Both the position numbers and the translations under genes were made by a program. Below the pieces are notes generated by a model. That model did no database searches. It was not told where the DNA came from and was given only the letters and a program-made list of their open reading frames with translations. A stretch of DNA of 64,000 nucleotides from contig JAHREC010000011.1 in assembly GCA_020081605.1 (NCBI GenBank), positions 3,038,001 to 3,102,000 on the forward strand, read 5' to 3'. Positions 24,624-36,996 of the stretch are shown in pieces; the first letter of the stretch is position 1; every line of letters starts with the position of its first letter. This DNA comes from Albifimbria verrucaria. Its lineage: Eukaryota; Ascomycota; Sordariomycetes; Hypocreales; Stachybotryaceae.

Positions 24624-26000
24624 TTAAAAATGATACTATTAAATATAAAATAAATAAAATTAAATATAAAATTAATAATACTAGATATAAAATAAATATA
24701 TTAATAATAATATAATATATAAAGTTTTGTAAGTTTTTAAAAAATATATTGCATAATTATTATTAAAATAATATAAAAAAGTATTAATATATATTATTTA
24801 TTTTTCTATATTCTATAGATCTGAATAGATTGGTTTAGATATATAAGGTTTAAGTTATCTCTATTATATTTATACCGGAAAGCCTCTCTATATGTATATC
24901 CCCTACGATATATATCTATATATAATATATATATGTTACTCGATATATATTATTTTTAATATTTATTTTTGATATTCTTTATTATAATACTAATTGAATA
25001 ATCATAGATAATAAATATTAAAGATTTGAAATTAATATATTAATAATTAATTGTATAAATGAATAATTAGTTTTATTTGTTAAAATTATATATAGTTAAA
25101 TATTCTAATAAAGTTATAGTATAAAATATAATATGATTATTTATATAATAGATATATAATAATATATAATATAAGTTCTTTTTATATTATATATATTATA
25201 TTATAAAGAGTATATAAAAAAGATATATATTTATATAATATAAACAACAAATATAAATTTTAATAAAAACCTTAAAGTATGAATAGAAGTTTAATTGAAG
25301 AATATAATATAAATATAATATATATTGATTTTAATTAATTTTATAATATTCTATTAAAATTACATTTATAGAATCTTACTTAAATATATATAATTATTTA
25401 AAGGTTACTAATTTATAATAGTATAAAGCATCCTTTAAATATTATATAATAATTAAAAAACTATAAGTTACCTTATATTATTATTATTAAGCTTTAAAAA
25501 TAATTTATTACATATATACTTTTTTAAAAAGATAAATAAATTTATATACTATATGAATTAAGACATTATTATATTAATATTTATATTTATAAGTTAAAAA
25601 ACAATATTTAATATATTAATCTTTTATTTATTTTATTTAAATATTAACAATTTTATAATAAAATATATTGAAGTTCTTTATTATAGCCTTTTAACTATTA
25701 ATAATAAAATTTAAATCCTATATAATTCGCATTTTTAATATTATTTTTCAGTAAGTTATTTAAAATATTAATTAATTAATAATATTTCCAAAGATTTTTC
25801 TAATAGACATTTTATTAAATTAATTATATAATATAAATATAATTAAAATATTTTATTAATATATTATTATAAACTAATTATAATAAGTTTTATTTAATAT
25901 TAAGCTTAATTAATATATAAATTTAGCTTTTATATTTAATAACCTCAAATTAATTAATTAATTAAAAAAGTTTTTCTATTAGCTATCTTTATATATTATT
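24624..26000. other. AT-rich interval, no identifiable feature
   Basis: Contains moderately decayed sequence with some CpA/TpG remaining, for example around 24,780-25,080. No readable domain fossil or inverted repeat was found. Confidence 0.5.
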
Positions 26001-26553
26001 TTAGGGAAGTGATAGGTACACTATAGTATTTTATTAGGTATACTGTTTTTACTAGATACACTATAACTATAGGGTAATTCTAGTAAATATTCAAGATTTA
26101 CCATATATAAAAGAAGAAATGAATAATATAAACAAATTTATACAAAGTTAATAAAAATAATAATATGATAATTTATTATATAAACCCTATTTAAATAGCT
26201 TCCAGATATTCTTTATATTTATTCTTTTATATTAAATAAGCTTTTAAAAATATAATGAAAAGGAAGGAAATACCTTAATAGGATTATAAATATTTATCTA
26301 TCTTAATCTATCATAAATTTCTAATTAAAACTCTTTATAATATATTTATTAAAAATACTATAGTATTTAAAATTTTTTAATAGCTATTTTATTAAATTTT
26401 ATATTAATCTTTTAAATATTTATCTACTCATAGGGGTAAGTTCCGCCTTTCCTAAAATAGCTAGAAGAGGTATTTCATTAGTGAAATTTATAGTGCACCT
26501 AGCAATTACAGTGCACCTAATAAAACACTACAGTGCACCTATCACTTCTCTTA
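26001..26553. mobile_element. Inverted-repeat element C, full copy 1, with TTA target duplication
   Basis: The element spans 26,004-26,550 (547 bp), flanked on both sides by TTA. Left terminus GGGAAGTGATAGGTACACTA; reverse complement of the right terminus GAGAAGTGATAGGTGCACTG. Subterminal copies of AGGTGCACT, spaced about 18-22 bp, occur three times at the right end and in decayed form (AGGTATACT, AGATACACT) at the left. Such repeats are typical transposase-binding sites. A TTA duplication is usual for PIF/Harbinger-type elements; no transposase is encoded, so it would be a MITE-like non-autonomous copy. Confidence 0.75.
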
Positions 26554-26564
26554 TTTTTTTAAAA

Positions 26565-26735
26565 TAATTGTCATATAAAATAAATTAAATAAAATTAATA
26601 TAAAATATATTTTAAAATAGCTATATTTCTATTATAAAATTAAAGCTTATAGGCTTATGATTTTATAATTTACTTTATAAATTATAAATTTTATATTATA
26701 AAGTAGACTATTTTATTCTATAATACTTAAATTAT
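26565..26735 (+). repeat. LTR-like repeat family A, copy 5 (internally deleted)
   Basis: Matches AATATAAAATATATTTTAAA-ATAGCTAT and AAATTAAAGCTTATAGGCTTA of family A. It then skips about 45 bp found in the 46.34 kb copy before resuming at the TTTACTTTATAAATTATAAA block. It lies just after element C. Confidence 0.55.
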
Positions 26736-26969
26736 ATATTATTTTTATAAATAATTTATTATTTATTAATTAAATTTATTATTATAAAATCAATATTTTT
26801 AGTTTTTTTAAATAGACTAAATAAATATAATATTTAAATTTTAATTTTAATACATAATATATTATTATATATTTTTATTTACAATATTTATTATATTAAA
26901 TTTTATATATAATATTTTATATAGTTTATATATTAATGCTTAAAAATAAATTATAATAATATTAATATT

Positions 26970-28000
26970 AAGCTTAGTTATATCTTTTAGTATGGAAATA
27001 TTTATTAAAGAGAATATATAATTTATTTTTATATTAGTTTTATATTTATAATATATATAAAACCTTGATATTATTTATTTTTTTAAACTTTTTAAGATTT
27101 ATTATATTTATATTTTAAATAAAGTAAACTTTTTTTATTATTATTATAAAAATTCTCTTAATAATAATTAAAATTAAATTATACATTATTTAAATTTATA
27201 TTATAATTCTTATATATTAAACTCTATTTAATATAAAAAATGGTATTTAATTTTTATTCATAAATTAATATATAATTATTATAATATTATTTTTAAAAGC
27301 TTTATTTATTATTTTTTAAATATTTAAATATAATTTAATATTCATTTAAAGTTTAGATTTATATATATATATTATAAAAGTTATAATAGTATAAAGAATT
27401 TATACTATTATAAAAGAAAAATTTATATTAAAAATATTATTATATTAATTATAATATTCTATAGTAAAGTTAATATATAATTATAAAGTAATTTGGAAAA
27501 ATATTAAAATGAGTTTTATAATTAAAATGTTGAATATATTTAATATATTTAATATATATAATATATTTAATGTACTTAAAATATCTAATATAATTATAAT
27601 ATTATTTAAAAATAGTTATATATTTAATTAATTAAATAAAATTAAGTTTAATATATTTTTATTATAATAAGAAATTTGATTTATAAATTCTTTTAATATA
27701 TCCTTAAAAATAATTTAAATGAATTTAAACTTTTAATTTAATATAAATTTTATTATATATTTAAAGGCTTTAATATATAAAGAAATAATAATGTTAAGCT
27801 TTTATTAAATTTCTTTTAATTTAATTATAAATTATTTATATATTATATTTATTTTTTATTTAATAATATATGTTTTATTACAATCTTTAAATATTATTAT
27901 TACTATACTCTTAATAGTTTTATATATTTATTTAATAAAGTGAATAAAAAGGACTTTGAGTTTAGTAGGTAAGTAAGTTTAAATAAATATAAAGTTAAAA
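26970..28000 (-). mobile_element. LINE copy 1, upstream portion (continuation after insertions)
   Basis: Direct repeat of 48,720-49,730, with shared blocks such as TTTAAAGTTTAGATTTATA versus TTTAAAATTTAAGTTTATAA and AAAGGCTTTAATATATAAAG. In the 46-50 kb copy this sequence directly follows the part homologous to 22.3 kb. The 4.6 kb between 22.3 and 26.97 kb are therefore at least partly insertion. On the minus strand this lies upstream of the RT; the product fragment was not identified. Confidence 0.55.
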
Positions 28001-29036
28001 AAGATTATTAATATTAAAGTATAAAATAATAAAATAAGCTTTAAATTATTATTTTTAATTTTTATATATTATTTATTAATTAAAACTGATTTAAATATAT
28101 TATGAAAGCGAAAATAAATAAGGTATTTCAAAGAAATTAAAAATAAAATAATATTATTATAAAGTATAAAATTAATTGAATATTATATAAAATAATTTGA
28201 TCTTATAATTAATATATTATAAACCATATATTAAAAGAAATAAAAAAGATATATTTATTATAGAATAATTAAATTATTATTTATAAATTAATAAAAAGCA
28301 TAATAATATATTAATACTTTAATAATATAACTATTTAAAATATCTTAAATTAAAATAAGAGTATTAATGTATTTAATAAATAATATATTATATATATATA
28401 TATATATAAAGCTTATTTATACTAAAAAGTAATATATATAAAATTAGCAAATTTAAAAATTATAAATATTATAAGCTACGTATTTAAAATTGAAAGCCTA
28501 AAACCTAAATATTATATAATTTTCATAATTTTTATTAAAAAAGAATTAATATATATTATATCTAAGATAGTATATAATTTTATATTACTAATATTAATAT
28601 TTTTAAAATTTAAAAAGAATAAATATCTTTATTATATTTAATTATATAATATAAATCTTTCAATTATAGTATAAAATATATCTTTAAATATTTAGAATAT
28701 ATAATATACTATTAAAAAATAACTTAATGTATTAATAATATTATTGAAAAGGAACTGAAATAAAGGAATATATATTATAAATTTATAAATAAAATAGCTT
28801 AAAAGAGTATTCTAAAGAAATAAGAATAAAAAAGTATAATTATTAATAATTAGGAATAATGTATTAAAATAATTAAAATTTAAAATAAGATAAATAGCTA
28901 TATATATATTAAATAGAATATTAAATTAAAAATTAAATTAAAAACTCTTATATAAAATATTTATATATATATATTTATAATTTATTAAATAAATTATACT
29001 CTTAAGCTTTATATTTAAAAAGAAAATAGACTATAA
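28001..29036. other. AT-rich interval, no identifiable feature
   Basis: Moderately decayed sequence with an (AT)n run near 28,389-28,408. No domain fossil or clear repeat partner was recognised. Confidence 0.45.
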
Positions 29037-29115
29037 AAGAGAAGTAATAGGTGCACTATAATATTTTATTAAGTGCATTATAATTAGTAGATATACTATA
29101 AATTTATAATAAGGG
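29037..29115. repeat. Element C terminus, truncated or related element
   Basis: Starts GAGAAGTAATAGGTGCACTA and keeps the spaced AGGTGCACT-like subterminal repeats. It matches the inverted right end of element C for about 75 bp, then diverges into AGGGCCC sequence. No partner end is seen nearby. Confidence 0.6.
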
Positions 29116-32005
29116 CCCTTACATATAATAAAGTCCCCTATTACCCCTATATATTATATTAATATATAAAAATATTTATTTTATTCTAAATACTAAAATA
29201 AATTACTAAAAATTATATATAGCTTATATTTAATTATTATTATTATATTTAAGTTTCTTAATAATTAAAATACCTTTAATGTATTTATATATATTATTTA
29301 ATATTATATTTACTTAGCTAAATTAAGATAGCTTCTCTTCTTATCTATTTTAGCTTTTAATATTATTAACTTCCTTATAATAACTTTAAATATATAGGCT
29401 CTGATTATATATAATATATTTAATTTTATTAACTTATTAAAGAATATATTAAATACTTTTAAGGATTTTAATATAAGTTTTCTTATTATTAACCCCTAAA
29501 TTATTATTAAATAAAACAATAAAAAGAAATCTTAAATATAATATTAAATAGCTTCCTTAATATCTAAGAATTTAATCTTAATAATATATTTTTAAGTAGA
29601 ATACCCTTAATTATATATTTAATAATATCTTTAACAATCTTATTATTAAAATTAAAAATAAAATTATATTGAGTAGTATATTTAAGGAAATTATTTTTTT
29701 ATTATTATTATATAGAATATATAATATATTTAAGAAGCCTTTTAATTTTTTATAGAATTTCCTTTTTATTATAATATTATTATTATTAAAGAATTATTCT
29801 TTAATTATCTTATATTTAATAATATTAAATATTCAATATATTATAAATTAATATATAATAAGAAAATAAATATTTATTTTAAGGTATCAAATTAAGAAAA
29901 TATTATATAAATACATTTAAGTATCATAAATTCTATATTATTATAAATATTATTAAAAAAAGTTATTTATAAATATATAACGCCTAAAATAATTATAAAT
30001 ATATACCTTTAATTAATTTATTTATTAAAAAATATAAAAACATAGAAATTTTTTATAATTATAGCCTTATTATTTAAAAAATAAAAATTCAGTTTATAAT
30101 ATAAAGCTAAAAAATCATATTGTATTTCTTAAGATTTATATAATAATTATTAAGCTTTTAAAAAAATATTTTTAATAATTTAATTTTTATATAAATATAG
30201 ATTAAGCTTTTATAAATACAAAAATATAATATTAAATTAAATTTAATAATAATAATAATATAAAGATTATAATTATATGCTAAATATATTCTAAATATAA
30301 ATAAATATAAAAATAATTCTTAAAAATCTTAAATATAAATAATATATATAAAATTAAGTAATTTAAGATAATATTATATTAAATTATAAATATTATAAAT
30401 TAATAATTTGTTATTAATTTAAAATTTATTTATATTAATAGAAAAATATTATAATAAATAAATCATTATTATAATTATTTAATTATTAATAATAATACTT
30501 TAAAATTTCTTTATTATTTCTAATTATTATAAACTTTAAATTAGATTTTTAGAGTATAATTTAATATATTTTTCTAAAAATATAATTCTAATTATATATA
30601 TATAATATTAATATAAATATATATATTTATATTTAAAAATACTAAACTAATTTAAATATAATTAATAATAAAATTAATTTAAATAATTTTAACTATACCC
30701 TTAATAATAAATATTCTTTTAATAATAATTTTAATATTTAAAATATTATTTAAATAATAATTAAAAATAATATTATAATATTAATATTAAATATATTTTA
30801 TTATAATTATAAAAGTATATTTTATACTTAAAAATATATAATTTATATATTAATAAAATTAAAATTAAATAAATATAAATAAAGCTTAATAAATTTTTTA
30901 TTATATATTAATTTATTATAACCTATTATATTAGTAATAAATATATACTATAAGAATATTAATTTATTAAATATTATATTAATTATTATTATAATTTTAA
31001 ATAATAATTTAATAATCGTTTAAAAACTATGTATAAAAAATATTAAATTATATTTTATAAATAATATAAATAATTCCTTTTAATTCTATAATATTTTTAT
31101 ATAAATAATTAAATAAAAGAAAATATTATAAATAGAATATTATATTAATAAAATATAATTAATATAATAAAATATTTAATTATAAATAAAAATAATTTAA
31201 TAAAATCCTTTTATTAATTTTATATTATATTATTAATATTATTATTTAAATATAATATTATGTATTATAAGGCTATAAAATAAAGTAAGCAGTTATTAAG
31301 GCTAAAGCTATTAATAAAGAATTAAATAAAATAAATATTAATAATTTATTATTTCTTTATAATTCAGATTAATATATAATCTAAGAATAGTATATATTAT
31401 TTTATTTTTATATAATTCTTTAAAGATCATATATTAAAAAGCTATTAATAAAAAGCTATTTTATATAATATAATAACTAAATAATCTAATAATCTATATA
31501 TATTATTTGATTAAAGAAGCCTTAATTAATAAAAAATATAGAATATTTAATAATTAAGATTATTTATTAAAAACCTAAATTTTATTAAGTATTTATATAA
31601 TTAATTAAAAATCCTATAAATAAAAGAATATTAATCCTTAATAAGCTTAAAGTTTTATCTTAAGCTATTATATAATAAATAATATTATAAATTATATAAA
31701 TATTATAAGAATTATTATTAACTATAATATTATTAGATTTATTAAACTTTTATAAGATACTTTATTTATATTATTGCTACTAGAATAGTTATCCTAGCTA
31801 CCTATATTATTAATATTTTACTTTAAATAGCCTTATTATAGGTATTTTAATAAGCAAGAGGTAGGGGCAGAGGTAGGGTATAGGGTTATATAATAAGCTA
31901 TTAATTAGGGTATTTAAATTAAGCTATAATAGTTTGCTTAATAGTAAGTATTTAATATAATCGGTTATAGTATAAGATAGATAAGCTTTTTATATGCTGC
32001 CGGAG
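29116..32005. other. AT-rich decayed repeat sequence, probably minus-strand coding fossils
   Basis: Pyrimidine-rich on + between about 29.3 and 31.7 kb, so any former coding strand would be minus. Some minus-strand stretches stay open for tens of codons (near 29,320-29,480), but I cannot name the product. The part 31,740-32,000 is richer in G+C (for example AAGAGGTAGGGGCAGAGGTA at about 31,854) and less decayed. Confidence 0.4.
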
Positions 32006-32384
32006 TTATTTAAAAGTTTCCTAGATATTTTATATATTTATTCTTTAATTTTAAATAAGCTTTAAAAAAATAAAGAAAAAGAAATATCTTAGTAAGATTT
32101 TAAGTATTTATTTATTTTAATCTAGTATAAATCTCTAATATAACTATAAAAAGTAATATAAAAAGTCTTTATAATATATTTATTAGAAATACTATAGTGT
32201 TTAATTCTTTTTCTTTTAATAGCTATTTTATTAGACTTTATATTAATTTTTAAATATTTACTTATAGGGTCGATTTGCTCCTTTCTTAAAATAGCTAGAA
32301 GAGGTATTTTATTAGTGAGATTTATAGTGTATCTAGTAATTATAGTGCACCTAATAAAATACCATAGTGTACCTATTACTTCTC
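32006..32384. mobile_element. Inverted-repeat element C, copy 2, left end missing
   Basis: Matches the right ~360 bp of the 26.0-26.55 kb copy, including TAGCTAGAAGAGGTATTTTA and the right terminus ACCTATTACTTCTC followed by TTA. The first ~190 bp are replaced by unrelated, less decayed sequence. Confidence 0.7.
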
Positions 32385-32651
32385 TTAAATTATTATTTAT
32401 TTAATATTTTAAATAATATACTAATAATTAATATATTTATTTTATAAAATTATTATTATATAAAAAGAATATTATTAAAAGCTTATATTATAAATATAAA
32501 ATATTATATAGCTTTAATTAAAATATATTAATAAATATTAACTTATAATTATATATAATATTTTTAATATTTTAAATTAAAATTTAATTTTTATATTAAA
32601 TAATTTTATTAAAAATTATTTTTAATTTAAAATATTTAAATTTATTATATT

Positions 32652-32903
32652 ATTTATTTTATTTATTTTATTTATTTTATTTATTTTATTTATTTTATTT
32701 ATTTTATTTATTTTATTTATTTTATTTATTTTATTTATTTTATTTATTTTATTTATTTTATTTATTTTATTTATTTTATTTATTTTATTTATTTTATTTA
32801 TTTTATTTATTTTATTTATTTTATTTATTTTATTTATTTTATTTATTTTATTTATTTTATTTATTTTATTTATTTTATTTATTTTATTTATTTTATTTAT
32901 TTT
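32652..32903. repeat. 9-bp minisatellite TTTTATTTA, about 28 units
   Basis: Perfect tandem array with no interruption visible across 250 bp. Because every unit contains only A and T, RIP could not mutate it further. Array length is likely polymorphic. Confidence 0.95.
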
Positions 32904-35900
32904 TAAGCTTTAATAAAATTTTTAATATTTTAATTATTATTTAATTTATTATATATAATAATTTAATATTTATATAAGTTTTATAAATAAAATTAATTTT
33001 TTTAATTAAAATATTAATAAAAATTAATCTTTAATATTTAATATAAAGCTATAAAGCTATAGAATATAATAAATATATATAAATATTCTTATTTTTTATT
33101 TATTTATATTAGTTTATAAAGCTTTATAGATTTTAATATTTAAATAAAATATTTATTAATTATAATATATTTTTAATATAATATTATTAATATTTAAAAG
33201 CTTTAATAATAATTAATATTTTTAAATTTTAAATTTTTTAATTTAATATTATATAATTTTATATTAATTAATAAATTTTATAAATTAAGAAATTATAAAA
33301 ATTAATAATTCTTTAAATTAAATTATAATAAGATTAAATTATTTTTTAGAATATTTAAATAAATTATTAAAATATCTATTTTATATTTTTATAAAACTAT
33401 ATAAATTTTAGCTTTTTATAATTCTTATTTTTTTATTAAGATATTAAAAGATATTATAATAATAATATATTTATAAATAAGCTTTTAATAAAAATTATAA
33501 AAATCTAAGAATATTATTATTTTTAACTAACTCTCAAGCTTTTTTATTTAATATTATTAATTATTTTTATAGAATATATAATTAAATTATTTATTAAAAT
33601 TATTAAATTTTAAGAATTTTATTTTATTTTAAAGAAAAACTAATATTTTATTAAATTATTAAATAGTTTAGTTTTTTTAATAATTTTATAATTTAATATA
33701 AATATTATTTATAAAAATATAATTTTTAAAAATTAAAGTATTATTTAAATATATTATATAAACTATACTTAATAGCCTTTATAATATTATATATATATAA
33801 ACCTTAGAAATAATAATTATATTAATTAAATTAAATAATATAATTAATTATTTATAGTTATTATAATATAATTTATAGGTAATTTTCTATTTATTATCTT
33901 TTTAATTTAAATATAATAATATATTTTCTTAAAACTAATTATTAATATAAATTTTATTTTTATATATAATTAAGAACTTTTAAGATTAAAAATATATAAT
34001 CTTAATTCTTTTTATAATATTATTAAAAGTTTAATAGTTAATATAAAAATAATATATTATTTTAATTAATATTAAATATAGAAAATATATTTATAAAGGA
34101 TTTTAATAATTTAATATAATTATTTTATAAATTCATTAAAGAATATTAATAAATTAAGGTTTTATTTTTTTAATATACAAGAGTAAATTCATTTATTAAA
34201 TAATTAATTATATTTAAGTAATTAATAATAATATTAAATACTTTAATAGAGAATAATAATTTTAGTTTCCTATTATAAAATATATTTTATAATATTTATA
34301 ATTTAATAAAGAGTTTCTATATAAACCTAAATAATTATTCTTTTTATTAGAAGATTAAAGATATTCTTTAAAACTTTAATTAAATATATATAAGCTATTT
34401 TTTTAATACATTTTTAAAAGAACATTAATTTATTATTTAAAATTTCATTTTTTAAATTTCTATAGACTTATATATATTTATATAAATTAATATAAATTAT
34501 TAAAATTTTTATAATTATTATAAATAATAATATAATATTCTTTTAATTTCTAGATTTTTATTAATATTTAACTAAAAATAATAAATATTTTTATAATATT
34601 ATAATTATCTTTAATTATAAAGACTTTATATTATATATTATATAAAAGAATATAAAGATTATTAATATTTTATTTTATTATATTTATATAAAAATCTATA
34701 TTTATTTTTAATTTTTATAAATTATAGATCTATAATATTTATAATTATATTATTATTTCTATTTATATAAATTTTAAGAAGATACTAATTCTTTATTATA
34801 ATTAATATATAAACTTAGTTTATTTTTATAATTATTCTTATATAATTAAGGATTAAGTTATTTTCTTAATTTAAAATAATGTTTTATAAGGATTTAATTC
34901 TTTAAGCCTTTAAAATAGTTTAAAATATAATAATGAATATTTTAATTATAATAATAATAAATCCCTTTTTCAAATTAAATTTATTTAATTATTAAAGTAT
35001 TATTTAATAATATAATATATAATAAGTATTTAATTTTTAAAAGCTTTTAAAAAAAATAAATCTCTTTTATATTTAAAAATAATCTATATAATCTTTTATT
35101 ATTAACTTATTTTATTTTTTATTATTTTTTATTAAAAATTATAATAATTTCTTAAGTATTTAATAATTAAAGTATATATTAAAGAATCTTATAATAAAAA
35201 GCCTTATTAAAATATATTAAGAAAAATCCTTTTATTTTTCTTTTAATTTTAAATAATATATTTTTATTAAATTTAAAAAAATATAAGAAACCCTTAAGAG
35301 TTAATAATATAATAACCTTATTTTATATAATTATTTAATTATATAGATTTTCTAATAAATAATATTTTTATATAATAAAAATCTATTTTTAAAACCTTTT
35401 AATTTTTATTTTAATTTTTAAGGTTATTTCTTTATTATTCTTTTAAATATTAATATTACTTTATTTTATACTATTTATTTATATAATAAAAAATAAAAAG
35501 ACTTTATAATAATTAATTTTATATTTTTTTAATTTATTCTTAAAAATAAAATATAAATTATTAATATTATTATTATATTATTATATAAAAGAAGATTTAA
35601 AATAAAAAGTTTTAAAGCTTTTATTTTTATATTATAATATATTATTAATTAAAAGCTAAATCCTTATTATTATTCTATAATATATTTATTATTAATATAA
35701 ATATAAATTTATATACAGTTTTTAATAATTTTCTTTTAGAGTTATTATAGCTTTTTATTTATTAGACTCTATTTATAATTAATAAATATTTAATTAAAAT
35801 AATATTTATAAAAATATTATTATAAATATATTCTTATTATTAATAATACTTATAATAAATATAAAAAAAGCATTTTTAATATTTATTAAGAATTCTATTT

Positions 35901-36870
35901 TTATTTAAACTTTAATTTATTAAACTTTTAATAATTATTTTTCTTTAGATAATTATAAATAAAGATTAAAGAATTATTATAAAATATTATAGGGTTTTGG
36001 GTAATAAAATAAAATAAGATAATATTAATAAATTATAATATTTTAATTTATTAAATTATATTATATAAAGTTAATAAACTATTAATTAAAGAGTAAATTT
36101 ATATATAATTATATATAGTTTAATAGCTTAAGATTCCTTATATATCCTTTTTATATAATAAATTATAAATAAAAGGTTTTTATAATAATAATAAAAAACT
36201 TATTTTATTTTAAATATATATTTAATAGACTTTAAAGGTTTAATTAAATAATAAATAAAGTTAAAGTTTTATATATAATATAATATTAAAGTTAATTTAA
36301 AAAAAACTTTATATAATATTTTAAATATATATTATTATCCTAGAAAATATAAATAGATTTTATAAAGATTATATTATAAGTAAATCTTAATTATTAAAAT
36401 ATAAACTTTAAAAATAATTAATTAGGCTTATTTAATATTATAAAAATTATATATTAAAATATATAATAAGATATTATATTTTTAAAAAAATATTATATTT
36501 ATATATTATATTAAAAAAAAATAATTATATAATAATATAATATTTAAGCTTTATAAAAAGATTTTATAAAAGAAATATAAAGCTTAAGCTTATATTAAAT
36601 TTATTATAATTACAAAAAGAATACTATAAAATATATTTTTATGAATTTTATTAATTTTCGATTTTAATTTTCAAATCTAAAAGAATTAATTATTTATTAT
36701 ATTTAAATCACTATTAAAATAAATTAATATTATAATAAAATCTAATTAAAATAATTTATATATTCTTCTTTATTTATTATTATTAAGCTTTTAAGTTTAA
36801 TATATAAAATCTTAAGTTTTATAACTTTTTTAATAAATATTATAATAATATATTCTTATTTTTATAAAAT
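32904..36870. other. AT-rich decayed repeat sequence
   Basis: T/C-rich on +, suggesting minus-strand transposon fossils, but no domain could be assigned. The stretch 36,180-36,600 resembles 43,430-43,850 in the same orientation (AAAAACTTATTTTATTTTAA block followed by similar AT-rich text), so the two may be copies of one element. Confidence 0.4.
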
Positions 36871-36996
36871 ATAATTAATTAATAAATAAATATAAATTTA
36901 ATATAATTAATTAATAAATAAATATAAATTTAATATAATTAATTAATAAATAAATATAAATTTAATATAATTAATTAATAAATAAATATAAATTTA
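36871..36996. repeat. 32-bp tandem repeat, four units
   Basis: Four nearly identical head-to-tail units containing AATTAATTAATAAATAAATA followed by TAAATTTAATAT. Only A and T occur in the array. Confidence 0.9.

Noticed and set aside
29300..36200. Naming specific pol or gag domains on the minus strand
   Set aside because: Strand asymmetry suggests minus-strand fossils, but the frames are too saturated with stops to assign a domain honestly.
36871..36996. Possible CRISPR array
   Set aside because: The four units are contiguous tandem repeats without unique spacers, in a eukaryotic context.
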